From Dysidea avara (lineage: Eukaryota > Porifera > Demospongiae > Dictyoceratida > Dysideidae): a stretch of DNA of 64,000 nucleotides. The position numbers and the translations under genes were made by a program. Below, piece by piece: positions 22,403 to 37,700 of the stretch; position 1 is the stretch's first letter, and each line of letters opens with the position of its first letter. The notes under the pieces were generated by a model that was not told the DNA's origin, ran no database searches, and saw only the letters and a list, made by a program, of their open reading frames with translations. Where the stretch lies: assembly GCF_963678975.1 (NCBI RefSeq), contig NC_089276.1:30954368-31018367 (forward strand). The letters run 5' to 3'.

Positions 22403-22846
22403 CAGAGATCTATATAGACATCTGTAGAGAAGTGCGCAAAGTTGTGCAAGGTACCAAGCCACCAAAAGTGGTGCATACATGTGCTATAGCCTTCTCACTG
22501 AATGGGGCATTACATTGCAAAAAATGATGGATGTGAGTGTTATGCATATTGTTATTTCAAACCATATCTGAATATGTTCAGAAAATTCCTTAACTTACTA
22601 CATCTCACAGAAACGAGAAGAAAAATTCCCAAAATGGAGTAAAGAATGAAAAGGAGGATGAGTTAGAACACAAAAAGAAAGCTCACATAAAGAAAGATGA
22701 AGTGAAGGATAAAAAGAAGAATGAAATAAAGGATAAAGTGGTTGATGAAAGAGAAGGGATAAAAGTTAGCTGGATACTGCAGCTCTACCTTTCACTGAAC
22801 TAGTAAAGAAACCACTACAAATAGTTCTATTCATCAGAATAATGTA
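22403..22846 (+). pseudogene. Degraded homologues of gene A penultimate and last exons
   Basis: Donor ATGGAT|gtgagt (22532/22533) and acceptor ctcacag (22610) are retained. The following frame hits TGA within about 13 codons, whereas the DNA continues to match gene A to its Ser-rich terminus, so a frameshift has occurred. Confidence 0.7.
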
Positions 22847-23185
22847 TGATATAAATATTATTGTAATTATATGCATGAAGCACATGCATGAGCAAGCAGT
22901 GTGTACACATTATTGTATTAATGTTGTTTTGCACAGTTATTGCTTGATAGTGACACTGAACTTACTGCGTGGTAAGGGTACACTACAAGGCTTCATACAC
23001 ATCACTTGCACGCATACACTCCAGATGATTTCACTTCTGTAAGTATACAATCGCACAATATAGAGGACTATTAGAGGTAGCATTACATGGTACCAAGGTG
23101 GTGGCTGTGAAAACTCACAATTTCACTTTTACATGAACTATGGACTACGGTGTACATACACCCTGTACACAATGAAGATTATATC

Positions 23186-23433
23186 CGCACAAAAACAGCC
23201 AAGCTGTGAAAAAAGGTAGCTACGGCCTAAAAAAGCCTGGGTGAAAAAAGTTGTGAAATCAAAGGTGGCAGCCAACAAATGGCTGCAATTATGTTAATAC
23301 TAATAAATTTTAACAATGCACAGCCATTATTAATTTTATTAGCATTAACATCATCAACTTTGATTTCACAACTTTTTTCACCCAGGTTTTTTAAGGCTGC
23401 ATCTTTTTTCACAGCTTGGCTGTTTTTGTGTGG
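23186..23433. mobile_element. Fold-back element, copy 2 (most complete)
   Basis: The ends are GCACAAAAACAGCCAAGC and the reverse complement GCTTGGCTGTTTTTGTG. Long imperfect arms of about 100 bp (GCCTGGGTGAAAAAAGTTGT / ACAACTTTTTTCACCCAGG) surround an AT-rich centre. Transcripts would fold into a long hairpin. Confidence 0.82.
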
Positions 23434-24370
23434 ATGTCACTTCCTTTTGTAATTGCAAGTTCCAAAGCCAGCCTATGGTTGACCTTGATAATTCCTTTTA
23501 AATATTTTTCCCTTTACTACAGGAGTCATCGAAGGCTGCATGGATATAAGATGAATTTTGAAAGAGCGTATAGTGCGAGACATCATAAACTTCCAAGAAC
23601 GACACACTCAGAATATTATAACTTTAGTCAACATAAAGCCACCAAATTTCGATCAGGTGTTCTGTACACATTCATTTCATATTGTGTCTAATTCTCTACT
23701 TTAGAGCACCAAGTGTATGCTTTATTAGAAAATTGTATTTTTGAATTTTTTGCAAGATTGGGTGTGTCTGCCAACTATTTACTAAAACTCAAACTATCTA
23801 TAGTTAAAACAAAATTCCCACTGTAAAACATTTGCAATTTTACCCTCAGAAAACATGATATAGCAGCATTTTCGAAAGTACGGCTTGTAAAAATCTGGTA
23901 AATCTCTATAAGCATAGCTCTGAAATTTATGCTATAAACAGTGTACACATATTGTAAAATTTCCACTGTAACAGAATTTTAAAATTCTAAAGTTAACAGG
24001 ACTAAATAAAAAACTAGGCTATGAAACACCACCCACACAATTAGTATCGTAGAGCCATTCCATATTTGGAGCAAACAAAAGTGCTTTTTTGCATTCCTTT
24101 ATGAGTACATCATAGTCCTAAAAAGATATTTTGAAAAAATCTTGAAATTTTTCCCTAAAACTTTAAGTGTTGGAAGTTTATGATGTCTTGCACTATATAC
24201 CCCAATGATAGGTGGGTAGATTCGACTCAAACTAGGAATGGGAGATGCCCTACCCTGAGGAAGCTTCCACTGCAGAAATGGTTAATTATACCCTTCAAGC
24301 GCTATTGAGCTATGGATATATGACACTCTGTATGCAATGAAAATTATATACATTTAACCAGTGAGGACTT

Positions 24371-24422
<52 letters not shown>

Positions 24423-24499
24423 CGAACGCACGCACGCACGCACGCACGCACGCACTCACTCACTCACTCACTCACGCACGCACGCACACACACACACAG
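24371..24499. repeat. (CACG)n microsatellite with CACT and CA interruptions
   Basis: Long CGCA tetranucleotide array with a CACT block near 24455-24475 and a final CACACA run. Confidence 0.95.
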
Positions 24500-25321
24500 A
24501 TTTTCTGTGATATGTATACCGGTTCAGGTTTTGAAAAATGGATAACAATAGAGTTATAATTCTCAGGATGTTTCATCAAAATTGACTACACTGTGGTACA
24601 TAGCTACTTAATTATAATTCCTAAATGAATCAAATGTGAGAGGTCATAGCTAGCAATACAACACCTTCCTGCTCTGATCAATTAGCACACGGAAGAGGAT
24701 GTCCCACATGTGTTAGTGTAGCAACTGCTTCCTTGAAACAGGTAATTGCTACACCCATATCCATTGACCGAGTTGGATGTCTGTTGGTTCAATTTATGCC
24801 ACAGCTCAGCTGTACCTTCATAGTAAATGCATGCCTCAGTAGCTAGCAATTTTGCATGCACACATGATGCAGGCTACAGGAATCATATATCCCAACATGC
24901 ACTGCAGCTGGCGGAAACGACATCATCCCCTTTACCATTATTATAATAGCTACAGTTTTGTAACTGTATTGACTGTACCACTTTTAGAGGCTACACATGC
25001 ATAGCTATTACAGCTTACAGTGCATGGGACCATGGGTATGACTCCTTTTATTAATCCCAGTAGCTATACTACAAGCTTCTCGGTAACTACATGCACTCTG
25101 TTGATTGCAGAAAATTGATCTGTATAGGTGGTAATCGTGTAGGTTATCCTTTAGTCATTTGGTCACGCGAGAAATGTACATGTATTACGTCGATGGAAAT
25201 GTAGAACTACGCAGGACTGATAGTTAATTGCTTCTAGGAAACAGCGGGGATTTTTTGGTCAGCACTACTCTTTGGCGAAGTTGACTGTGTACCGAAGTTG
25301 ACTGTGTACCGAAGTTTAGAA

Positions 25322-25756
25322 ATGAGTGAAGGACTCGAAACTGACTCACCAGTGCAGTGCGCGCATTCTCATAATATTGCCGACCAAGTAGCAACAGTCG
25401 GCGCTTCAGGAGAAAATTATATTGTCCCTGTGCCAATTGAGGAACGGTCTAAAGGCGCAAATGATCTAATGATATACCCTGCACCCATTGTATTTCATGA
25501 TATATGCGAGAAATCAGATGCTTTGACACAGACTGTACAGGTTGTTAATGATATTATTGAACAGCTAAAGCGTATTTGCGAAAATGCAACAAATCCGCCT
25601 TCTCACCCTGGACAAGCCAATGCTAATGATGAAGTAGGAGCAACTTTGAGGAAGGAAATAATGGAGAGTGCCAAACAGATATATTTTATTAACGAGGAAA
25701 TGAAAAAATTGGGTGATATGTTGAAACAGTGGGTTCCTACTCTTAGTGACAATAAG
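25322..25756 (+). CDS. Gene B exon 1 (N-terminal, 145 codons)
   Basis: It starts MSEGLETDSP and ends ...LSDNK at donor gtaaac in phase 0. Sequence complexity and codon use are gene-like. Gene D exon 1 has the same layout: a single N-terminal exon of about 150 codons ending in phase 0. Confidence 0.75.
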
Positions 25757-28700
25757 GTAAACTTTTACTTTCACACAATATAGTGAATTAACTACTTTGG
25801 CATGCACAACGCTTTAAAACTGAAAAAAAGTTACACTTTTCTTTGGGGCTCCCCATACATTTAAAGGAAAAATGGCATGATTGGATTTGGAAGCCATCTA
25901 GCAACCTGGACTGTCTCGAAACTACAGCTGCTTGTTTGCACATGTAATGAGAGTAACTTTAGGGTTTATTGGAACTTTGTATGCTTTGAATATGTTTCAC
26001 CTACTGTACACTTATCAATACCATGGTGTAGCTATAGTACCCATAAGCAAGTGGCTATCTTAAGTTAAAAGATCCATGTTAACAACTTATCTGGCAAACA
26101 ACTAAAGTAAAGGTGTTACAATGATGCCACAATACCTAAGGTGGCATTGTTATGCCGATTTTGAATAGGTTTATACCTTTGAGTTGGTGACACAACCATC
26201 AGTAAACCGTTGTGTAGCTGAAAACCGCTAACCTGTGCAAAGTAACTACGCACTTTTAAGTAAGTGCCAGTGAATACCTTCCACCTGACAGTTTTTTTTT
26301 AAAGTATCAAAGTACTCTACTTACATTACAAAACTTTAAAAGATTACAAAAAGAAACATAAAACTTACTTAGATGTAATGTGCTCGATAAAACTAAGATT
26401 TCCAGCATCTGGACAAACCCCATAGCAATTTTAATTCTCATTGGAGTTCGGTTGACGGAGCAATCCCAAGTTAAATGCATTGCTATATTGTACCAGGAAG
26501 CACTGAGTCTCATGCCAGTAAAGCATGAGTAAGTATTCAGTAAAATATCGGCCAAGCACCGAGCACTATGCATTTCCATGACCAAAATACATTTGCATGT
26601 ACTGTATATACGGCAATAGCTATATGTGACCAGGCCTGCGAAAATAGGGCATGTGGGCACAAACTACACCCCGACACATAACAGGTCAATACACATCTCA
26701 GTACTGGGATAGAGTATTTTTATTCTGTAACTTGTATTTTAACGCCAACTAAATGTTTAATAAGTGTTGAAAACTTCATTGCCAAACAACAATTAAATAC
26801 AAAATTATGACACATCAAAGTTTGAAGAAGTAGGCAATTAATTTTTAATGTGCCCACATGCCCTATTTTTGCAGGCCCAGTCACATATGCTGAAACTTTA
26901 GTTTTACCCTCTGGACAATAAAATTAATCGTCCATAAAAGAAAAAAAATGCAAACTAGTTGGGTTTTAGCTCAGCAGGTCACAATTTTTCTTGACTCCAT
27001 TCAGTTAGATGTTACTGATTGACTTTGCTATTGTTCTTGTTATTCTAGAGAGGAGATGCAACAGCAATGTTAGAAGCTTTAACGAAAAAGAGTGAAGAAG
27101 TGTGAGAAACTTCATGCAATACTGTAACAGTACTTGTGATTATTATCCATATGCAGAGGGTTTTTGGACTTTTTTCGGTCTTGTTTTATAAAACTTCAGC
27201 ATTACTAATATTAGCTGCTGAATTATTATCCCTTGTGTCTCACCTTGTGTTTCTTATTAGTACTACAACATTAACTTTTTTTGCCTGTACCATCTATATA
27301 TAGTATATACGTGCCATCTTTATTCCAGAAACAAGTCAACCTTATTTCTAGCACCCTAGCAAAATATAGTGTACAAAATGTATAGGTACAATGCGAAAAA
27401 AATCGAAGATCTCAATTATTGCAGTTCCTTATAAGAAGATGTTTAGATTGTGTGTTGCTGGGTCACTACTGGGTCTGCAAGTTTTTCTGTATCCAGCACC
27501 ATTTAGACATCATGATTCCCTATATTTATTTATTTATTTATTTTTATTAGTTTAACCAAAAGGTAAGGTGAATGCAAAAGGCAAATATGCCTATATGAGT
27601 ACCACCTACAAAAACAATACTATACAAAACCAAACAACTAAGGATACATTACAAAGACAATTACAGTACATTGAAATAAAAGCCTACATTAAAAACATAC
27701 ATGACTTAATCAGAAACAAAAAGAAAATTGTATAACATTCGCCTAAAAGTAGTGCGGCGTGTAGTTGACAGAATGTCAAATGGGATGGAGTTCCACCAAA
27801 AACACTGTTCACAAAAAAGGAGTAATGGTAAGAGTTTATGGAGGACTGCTTGCATAGAATAGACAATGAGTGTGATCTGGTAGAGGCAGCAGAAGAAAAA
27901 GTGAAGTAATTGCTAAACTTTAGAGATATATGATGGTGAAGAATATCATAGATAATTTTCAATGACAGATATTTACGTCGGGTGGAAAGAGATGGCCATG
28001 ATAGCTCTGTACAGCATTCCTCAGATGATTTAGATCATTTATAGGTCCTAGGACAAAATCTGCTTCCACAAATCCAGCGAGAACCACGGTTTTGTACTCG
28101 TTCAAGGGCAATGGAGTTTTTATGAGTGTGTGGATTCCACACAGTACTTGCATAATCCAGAATAGGAATCACAAGTGACCTAAAGGCCACAGGTTATAAA
28201 CTTTAGACAGGCTTTGAACTTCAATAAACTTTTGCTCTTACAGGACTCTAGTGGGATGGCAATTGTGAGCAAGTAAAAATTTACCATGGCTTTCCAGTCT
28301 GTTTTCAAAAGTAAACTCTGCGCACGCTCATTAGCATCATTTGGTGCAAGTGTGTTCTAGACACCATAGTAGATGACTGAATATGGCAGAGTCCCTAAAT
28401 ACTTTTGAACTTTTATTACACATGTGTAATTACAATGGAGTTTGTGACAATGGAGTTTTTGTGACAATAGATTGGAAAACCATGGTAGGATAAGGGAATT
28501 TTTGCTAATAGGATGTGGTCAACTGTAAACTTTTTGCTATACAAACATTTGTAGCATGTAGATTCTATTCAAACATTTCTTGGAAGAACTTATTGGCAAA
28601 ACATTGGAATTTATCAGCTAACTTTTAGAGCCATTCATGTTTGGTACTGTAAGATTATATCATTGACCATTATATTTATGAATGAATATAGCAAATTAAG

Positions 28701-31700
28701 GAAATATGATCATAGCATAGCTGGTATAAGTTTTGAATATTAGGTAATTAGGTACGTAATTTATGGTGTAGTAGCCACTGTGATTGAAAGCATCCTCTGA
28801 TTGCCCCAAATATTGAGCTTTGTACATACACCTTAACACATTTCTATAAAAACTGCTCAGAGTTTGTACTGCATGTACACCCATATGTCAGGATTAAAGG
28901 ACAGTTTGGCGTGATCTTATCTTGGCATCACCATGATCATGACTATAAATGTATTCCTGTTCTCTGTTTAGCAACTGTGGATAAATTAGGCAATGAAACA
29001 AATCATGTTTTTTTTTATTGAGTGCACACCATATAGTTGCAGCTTTGCAATTATTAGCTGTACAGTTATTCACATGATGAAAGCTACTGTACTTTGTAGT
29101 GCTGTAACAATGGTCTTGCAAAGCATACACTAAATATGTGTCTACTGATAAAAGAAACTAGAGAGTTGTAACTAGCATCTTTGTGCATATAAAGTCTTTG
29201 GAAATTTGTGCATCAGATACATATGTATGAATATACTGATTACACTTATCCATAGTACAAAATGCATATATGTGACCGGGCCTGCGAAAATAGGGCATGT
29301 GGGCACATGATTTTTGCCTACTTTTTCAAACTTTCATCACTCAATGTTTTGTACCATTATGCTATGGCAATGCAATTTTGAGCATCTAGTAAGCATTTAA
29401 TTGGCTTTATGATGCAAGTAACAAAATACAAATATTCTGTTCCAGCACTGAGATATGACCTGTAGAGTGACACGGTGTAGTTTGTGCCCACATGCCGTGT
29501 TTTCACAGGCCTGGTCACATATTATGGTCTATGCTATTATACCGTATGTGTAAAATTTTATTTGCTGATATTAACATTAGGGAACATGATTTAAAGGATC
29601 GGGTTTTTGTAAAAGATGCACAGATTAAACAATTACAAGATGATTTCAAAGAGCAAATTCATGCCAAAGATGAACAAATTCGTGCTAAAGATGAGCAAAT
29701 CAAACAAATGCAGGAGCATCAGAAAGAAACTTATAAAACGTAAAGTTACAAAACCTAACATGAAATAACATATCTATAGCGATATTAATTTTATGTTGCA
29801 ATATGTTCAAAGTGCTTCAAGCAAACGGAGTTACAGAATTGGATTGTAGCAGTGTGTAGCTATGCACGTGATCACTACAGTACATTTCAGTAAAATTCAA
29901 TGTTGCCAATTAAGAACATTACTTGTGACCCGTAGGATATTAAGTATAAATGCCATATCCTATATGTACAGTGAAACCTGTGTATTAAGGACACCTCAAG
30001 ACCAACCAAAATATCCTGATTGTCAAGGTGTCCTTATTTTTCAGGTCAGTTTACAAACTAAGAGATACCTTTTGACCATTAGTAAGTGTTCAGATTGCAC
30101 AGGTGTCCTCATTTTCAAGTGTCCTGATTAACAGGTTCCACTGTAATTATTTTGTTCCGATCAAATCTGCATTGCATCTACAGCTTTGCTCTATGATTAC
30201 TTTGATGTTGAGTAAGTGTACGATATCCATTTAAAGTTATTTTCCATAGGTGTAGCTACAAGCATTGCCAGGTGCTTAAAGTATTTAATTGTTTTATCAG
30301 TGTTAAACATGTGTAATTACCACGTTCTAATTAATTGATTAGTTTACATACTACTGCTCTGTTAAAATATTTCATTTTGTTTGTATATCGAGATTAGATA
30401 ACTTTTCTCTTAGTTTAACAACAAAGTAGACTAGAGTATTCATAAACATATACACACTAACAGTGCCATTATATATCTGCTGATCAAAATGTATATTCTG
30501 TTCAATGTGTTTAGCTAATACGGTATGACACACATGCATTCTCTTCAATTTGTATGCATAATTAGGAACAGTGCTGAGCTTACCTGGAGGCATGAAGTAG
30601 ATCGTTTGCAAGCAGAATTAAATTCAAAAATTAGGCATCATGAAGAAGAAGAAAGAAAGTTAGTTATCATTAGCTAAGCAGTGATGGATTCAGAATGGGG
30701 AACAGGGGACACATATCCACTAACCATACCCTCATTTTTTATTCAAGTCAAAACTGTGAGATACTCTAATACTCTAATTAAAGAGTCACAGCATGCAATA
30801 TTGTAAGAATCCTTTGAATACTTTCTATTTCAAATCATAATGAGTATATCCCCCAGAGCACAGTATTACAAATGGCAATTTTCATACTGTGTATATAGTG
30901 ACTGTATTACCTGTGGTGTATCACTTTAGCTGAAGGGCGACCATTAATTCTGTTATCTCAAAATCCGAATTTCATCTGGTTTGTTGACATACAGTTCCTT
31001 AGCTATATTTACATTTGGTTTACACATACATGGGAATCACCATGCCTAGGAACTGATCAATGTATCTCGTGTTTAATAAAGTATAATTTAGAGTAAAATG
31101 CCTCATACAGTTTGACAGACTGTATAGTAGGGACCACAGAGGAGTAGGTGAAGCCCCCAAAATTACATCAGCCTCAATATTCCCAGACAATGATGAGGCA
31201 GCATTGGTTAAGCCCAAACAAGCTTTCAGATCGACCCAAAATGCCTTCAAAAAGTTGCTGCGGCGTTAAAAAAAATATTTAATGAAATTTTCTACTGACT
31301 GACTGACTGACTGACTGACTGACTGACTGACTGACTGACTGAGTAAGTAAGTAAGTAAATGACTTACTGATGCCTTAGACAAGCATAACTTGATAACGGC
31401 TAAGGATATACGGGCTTGATTTTTTCACTGTTCGACATTGCTTCGACCCGATAGGTGCCTTTTGGTATACTGCAGTAAGAACAATGCATTCTTCATAGAC
31501 TTACCAGTGTCCTCCTTTGTGTCCCATTCATCTTTGCTGACAGCTTTGCTGACAGCGAAAAGCATCAATTTGGTGGTAGCACGTGATGGCTTCCCATTGT
31601 AATGGAAATTGTCCATATTTTCATGGTGCTGTTTTGATTGCAGCAGTGCTTTTCGAAATTCTTACTGCTGTGCAATGGGATGAACATAGCCGACAACGAA

Positions 31701-34700
31701 GCGTAATGGATACTTCACTTTTCAGACAATAATTGATATAACTGGGGCATGTGGCACCATTTATTTCAGTATATGCGTGGATTGCAGAGGTGCTTTTCGA
31801 ACAGTTCTTGATTCATAATGCTGTGTAACGGGTTGAACATAGCTGACAACAAAGTGTAATGGATAGTTCACTTTTCAGATGATATTATGATATAGCTTGG
31901 GTGCGCGGCACCATTTCAGATGCAGTATGTGTGGTATGCATGGGTTCACCAGTCATAATAATTATTTACAAAAAAAAGTTTACAAACATGTAAACAAAAA
32001 ATTTTGAAATTTTCAACTAGAGTATAGGGACCATAGCACATCGATAAAAAGCACTGAAACAAGCTGGAGTAGTGCATGATATTAAATCACAGTAAAACAA
32101 TAAAAAGTGTTTTATCCCTACGGTGCATTTTTACTATAGTATCTTGAGCACAGTAGTTCTTATTGTTTTACTGTGATTTAATATTGTACACTATTCCAGC
32201 TTGTTTAAGTACTTTTTATCGATGTGCTATGGTCCCTACTCTAGTTGAAAATTCCAAATTTTTTTGTGTACTTGTATATTAGGGATCATAGAGGTTTGCA
32301 CATTTTCACCTATATACTATTGACCAGAACAACACCTTCAAGGTGTCTTATACATTGCTATGAAATATAATATATTTTTCATGACCATGACTGACTGACT
32401 AACTTACTAAGTCTTCAGACAAGCATAACTTAACAGCCAAGGCTACATGATTGATTTTTTCACTGTTAGACGTTGCTTTAACCTGACAGGCATACCATTG
32501 ATAGTACATGCAATGCATGCGTCATGGACTTACTCTATGTCCCATTTATTTTCGCTGACAGTGCCAAGGTTTCGATTCATCATGGTAGCATGAAATGGCT
32601 TCTCTGTCACTGACTATTATATTTATTATGGGAATCGTCCATATTTTTCAATACTGACTGGATTGATTGCAGAGATTCCTCTCATACTGTTCTTCGTTTG
32701 TAATGCTGTTGAACAGGCTGAACATAGCTGAAAACGAAGCATAATGGCCACTTCACTTTTCAGTGTTTAGGGTTAGGGAACTCCTTCAGACACAAAATTA
32801 ATTTTATGGAATGTCCAGTGCCATTCCTTTTGATGCAGTATGCACAGTCCTAATAAACCAAGCATACAAATACAAGGAAAAATGGATGGAATTTTAAGAA
32901 GTTAAAAAGTTGTAGAGTAAACAAGGAGTCATCTATACTTGAAGATATATGAACATTTAATCTCTAATATTCACAGTGTATCCACGGCATTATGTAAATG
33001 TCCACTAGTATATCTTCAGGCCTCCCTTGTTTCACTACTTTTAATTTCTATGATCCCTAAATGCACTTAGAGTTCCTAAAATTTTCAGTATTAACTGCTT
33101 ACGGTGTCTAGAATTACAGATGCTACTGTTGAAGTCCATTTTTGTAACTAATAAACTGAAGTGCAGAAACACTGGTCACAATTAACATGTCTGGTTAATT
33201 TTTTTTTTACCTCTGAAAGAGGAAAACCTCTATATTACAGCAAAATATTGCCAAAAGTTCTGAGTCCCAAATGTCTGTAATAGAGAGGTTCCACTGTATG
33301 CTTAAAAGAAGATGTACTTCCTTTTCTGTGTTGTTACTGTGATCAGTTTAGTTTGAGCACTTAATTTATCTGATTTACTAGTGTGATATAGTTATGCCAA
33401 GGTCACATCACTATGTATAATTTACTATAGGGTTGACGTTGTTGAATTTAATGATCAAAATATCCTACAAAGGCATTCATTTATAGCAAAATGCGTACAC
33501 TAAATCTTTGGTGGATTGTCAGCAAAACATTTAAGAATTATTGCATGCAAATATACATAATTGTACAACTGATGTTTGTGGTATATAGCTAGGTCAAAAC
33601 CAATGATAAAATGTGGGTAAAGTGTATATATGTATACTATACATACCTTCAGGCAAACTGCCAAAGTGGATGAGCTTCAAAAAGAATTAAGTGCTAAGGA
33701 GGTTGTATTAAAGGAACATGAATTCAATATATCTTGGATGATAGAAATAATGAAAGAGTAAGTATAGATGTCATTGCACACAGCTACATAGTTTATTACC
33801 CATCGATACTGCATCCATATATTACTTACATTGTATTTACTGTGATAACTTTATTAGTAGTGTTGTGCAAATACATGCCATGTACAAGATGCCATGCAAG
33901 TGCATTATGAAAAATAACAACAGACGAGTAAATTTCAACATGTACAGTAATAATGGTTACTAGTATAATTATGCATAACTTCAGGGCAGGTTTTTTTGGG
34001 ATAAGTTACAAACCCCCCTCCTTTCTGTTACTATACTGTATGTGGGGTGCCAAGTGCAGATAGATTAGGTGGTGCTTAGAAGTTTCCGATCCAGTATGGG
34101 GTATCTATTATCTACACTTGTACTAAATAGCATGCAGCTTGACACTTGTACCTTATGTTCAAAATACAGTTTCTCCTAATGGTAACATTCATGTTGGGAT
34201 TACATTACATAGTTTCATTCAATTCAATGAAGTATGCTCATATACTGTACACAGTACCGGGAGTTAGTAGGTGCACCACTATGGAATATAAAGTTTGGTC
34301 TATTCATAGTGGGTGTACTGATGTGTATTAGCTAGAAGTTTGACAAGCGCAAAAGGTTGATACGAGAAGTGTGATTTGTGAACTTGACTAAACTGGAGCG
34401 AATATACCATGAAACACATACCGGTACACGTAGCGTTAGTAACTAATAAGTATCAGCCATACACTATACTTGTTCAACCCACCATTTTCACAAACATGTG
34501 CAAATACTTTTTTTTTTAATTTTTAATTTATTATTAACACTTTACAGTGACCAGCACTGAAGGTCTGACAGCAACATGTGCTGCAGCCTTAGGATTTTAT
34601 ACAGAAAGTGCCTATACCAGTAGAAGGCCAATCACCACCCATGAAACAATCTACTAAACTTACTAGTTAAAGCAACCGAGCTGTATCCAGACAGTAAAAC

Positions 34701-37700
34701 AGAACTTCGAATGAAAAAGGTTTTTCAAAACTTCAGTCGCGAAACGCGGATAGTCACGCAGTGGGGGTGTCTATTATCTGTGGTACAAGTATACATACTA
34801 TAATAGAATCATTTTGTATGTAAGGCTATATACTTTGTGTGAATTGCTGATGATTCTTAAAAATTGTCTTTAGTGATATACTGATTTTGGCTTGAACATG
34901 GTGAGACTTTTCCCAATGTAGATTACAAGGAATTCCTGTCGATACCCTACTACTACTGTATAAGTCCACTTTGCATGAAATGTAGCTACTGTAATTTGAT
35001 TCTGAAGAAGTCCTTACTCCCAAACCCACAGCAAGAGATTTACTACTCTAGACACAGATGGAAATGCCTTTAGAACCCCTAAACCATCTACAACCTTTTC
35101 AAACACACATATAGCATCTTTAAACAGGCTGTAGGACCAGGTGTCCTACAGACCTTCAGCACTTGTGCTGTAAAGCCTTAATAGATAAATAAGTAAAGAT
35201 GCACTTAATAACTTGATTTCTGTAACAGGCAAAGCAACAAAGAAGAGGACTTAAAAACCAAAGTAGAAAAATTAAAGAATGAGCTAAAAGAAAAAGAAAA
35301 CACGATTGGTTGGATGGATGTTAAAATAAAAGAACATGAAGAACATGAGAAATGGTAAGTGGAAATCACTGTTAACCAACGGAATTTGTTGACCCAAGTT
35401 AATTGCACTTTTGTGTACATTGCAGTACCATTCCTTGAGACACATAATAAGCTACAGTACCACTTAAATGTAATGTCGTCTTGTGAGAATGTGAGCAATT
35501 AAAAAAGCTTGCTAGTTAAAGGGTGTGGCACCTGTTTCACTCATGAGTATTCATCTCAAACGAAACGGGATAAATACTCGCAAGCAAAATGGGTGCCACA
35601 CCCTTTAGTTAGCAAGTTTTTTAGTCATTTGCACTATCACAAGACGATGTTACATTTGCGCGATACCGTACATGCACACATGACAGTTATCAAATGTAAA
35701 AGTAAAGGCTATCAGTTGTATCAAGAGTAAGTAATAGAGAAGAGAGTATCCAATTGCCATATACCATATTAAAAATGATCCTGTTAAGTCTTTCTGCATA
35801 TTTCAGTAAAATTTAGGGTATCATAGAAGTGTTCATATCTAGTAATCATCACCTTCAACACTTACACACAATACAAAGCCTGTGTGCACACCACTTGTTG
35901 TTAGACAATGGTATGCAGCGTTTCGTTTGATGTGTGGAGGTCTCTTATTTGCGAAGAAACCTGGTATCAGGTGTCTTACTGGTAAGACACCTGACAGTCG
36001 TTTACAACCACAATGTGGCCCACAGTAATGCAATTAGCCTTTTGTGGACAATTAGTATTTTGCACATCAGTAAATACCAAGCGATTGCGAGCAGATTATA
36101 AGAAATTACACTCAGGTACGCTGTTATCGTGGGTAGCTCAGTGGATTTATAGACCATCGTGGTAACTGGTTAATCAAAAAAGCCATTAAAGCGCGCTCTG
36201 TAGACCAAGACAGCCATGCTAGCACCGCGGCCGGCTATTCCCATTCGCTGCCATTCACACGTATCTAGCTATAATGCCTGCAAACATACTTTTTATTGAC
36301 TTTACAAACTTTCAGTTATTCACGCTCCATGGCTTTCGCGACCTCACCATCATTTGCTCGCTGAAATACCCCGGTGTTTACAATGGGAACTCTCTGTACT
36401 AACTCACTGCTTCTACGCCATTGTCTAAAACACTTAGACACTCACAATAGGCGTCTTCGAGGATTTAAAAACCATCGGTGACGTCAATAATTACCTCAGG
36501 TTTTTAAATCCTCGAAGACACCTATTGTGAGTGTCTAACTATTACATAGACTAATTTAACACCTTCTTTGAAAATGTTTTAACAAGCAGAGTGGACTTTA
36601 CAGGATCATTTTTGATATGGTATATGGCAGTTGGATACTCTCTTCTCTATTATTTACTCTTGGTTGTATGAAATGTACTCCACCTTCAATAGTCACCATA
36701 CCAAGTTTGATATAATCACCCACAGCCCTCAGACCTACGGCCCTCAGGCTTGAGTGTGTATATCAGCAAAATCTCTTGCAGCCGTAGTATAACTATTACT
36801 TAGCAGTCACAGAGTTAACAAGTATTCATGTAATGAAGGTCAACTTGTAATCAATCTTATAGAGTAATCTGATATAAAATTGGTTATGGACAGAGTTGCA
36901 CTTCAAAAATCAAGCATGTATAATAAAAGATTCTCTAAGCAAGTTGATGTTGTGCTACTTCTAAAAACCAGGTGCCATGCAGCAACTGGAATCAATTAAC
37001 AGTGTACTAAACTAATATTTATATTGGGTTTTGCTTTGTTGCTACATACACAAATGAATCATAGTAATTTGCATTTCGTAATTGATAAAATATTTTGTAA
37101 TTTTGTAATTACGTTGATAAGCACAGCTAAGGAGGTGTATCTCAAACAAACCGCTTTAACTCACTAATAATTCACAGAAGTATCTTCTTAACTGTTTTAT
37201 AGTTCGTCTATATTATATTTTCTTACATAGATTCTCCAGGAAAAGCCTCAAAGCTGCTCTTCATTTTCGTTTGCATATGTACGGGCGTGCTCCCTTTTCA
37301 ACTCGAAGGAATTCGTTATACCCGATAGCCTAGGAGGCAAGCTGTGTTGTCTTCAGCTGTTTGACGCCCATAGAGCCCATTGGGAATGGTCTTCACCACA
37401 TCTTTATAAACTTGTTTCACCCATATTTCAAACCGGCACGTATTAACCATCTTAAACCTAAGCTTATCTGCCCAGACATTTAATACAGGCTCTGTATGAC
37501 CTTTATTTATCACATAAATGCTGTTTTTAGCAAACGACGTTTTGCTCACGTGGGTGTGGAAAGACAAACAATATACAAACATACATGCAAACATACATAC
37601 ATACATACATACATACATACATACATACATACATACATACATACATACATACATACATACATACATACATACATACATACATACATACAAACGCACACAC

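Larger units (their letters stand above)
22847..25321. other. Spacer upstream of gene B
   Basis: No gene is recognised. It contains a fold-back element (23186-23433) and a CACG array (24371-24499). A 17-bp tandem duplication (TTGACTGTGTACCGAAG, twice, about 25280-25315) lies immediately before the gene B start. No TATA box could be assigned. Confidence 0.45.

Noticed and set aside
24371-24499. CRISPR-like regular repeats
   Set aside because: This is a simple CACG microsatellite without spacers; the 94-bp minisatellite likewise has no variable spacers.
35509-35730. 73-residue open frame
   Set aside because: It spans a palindromic MITE, so it is not a gene.
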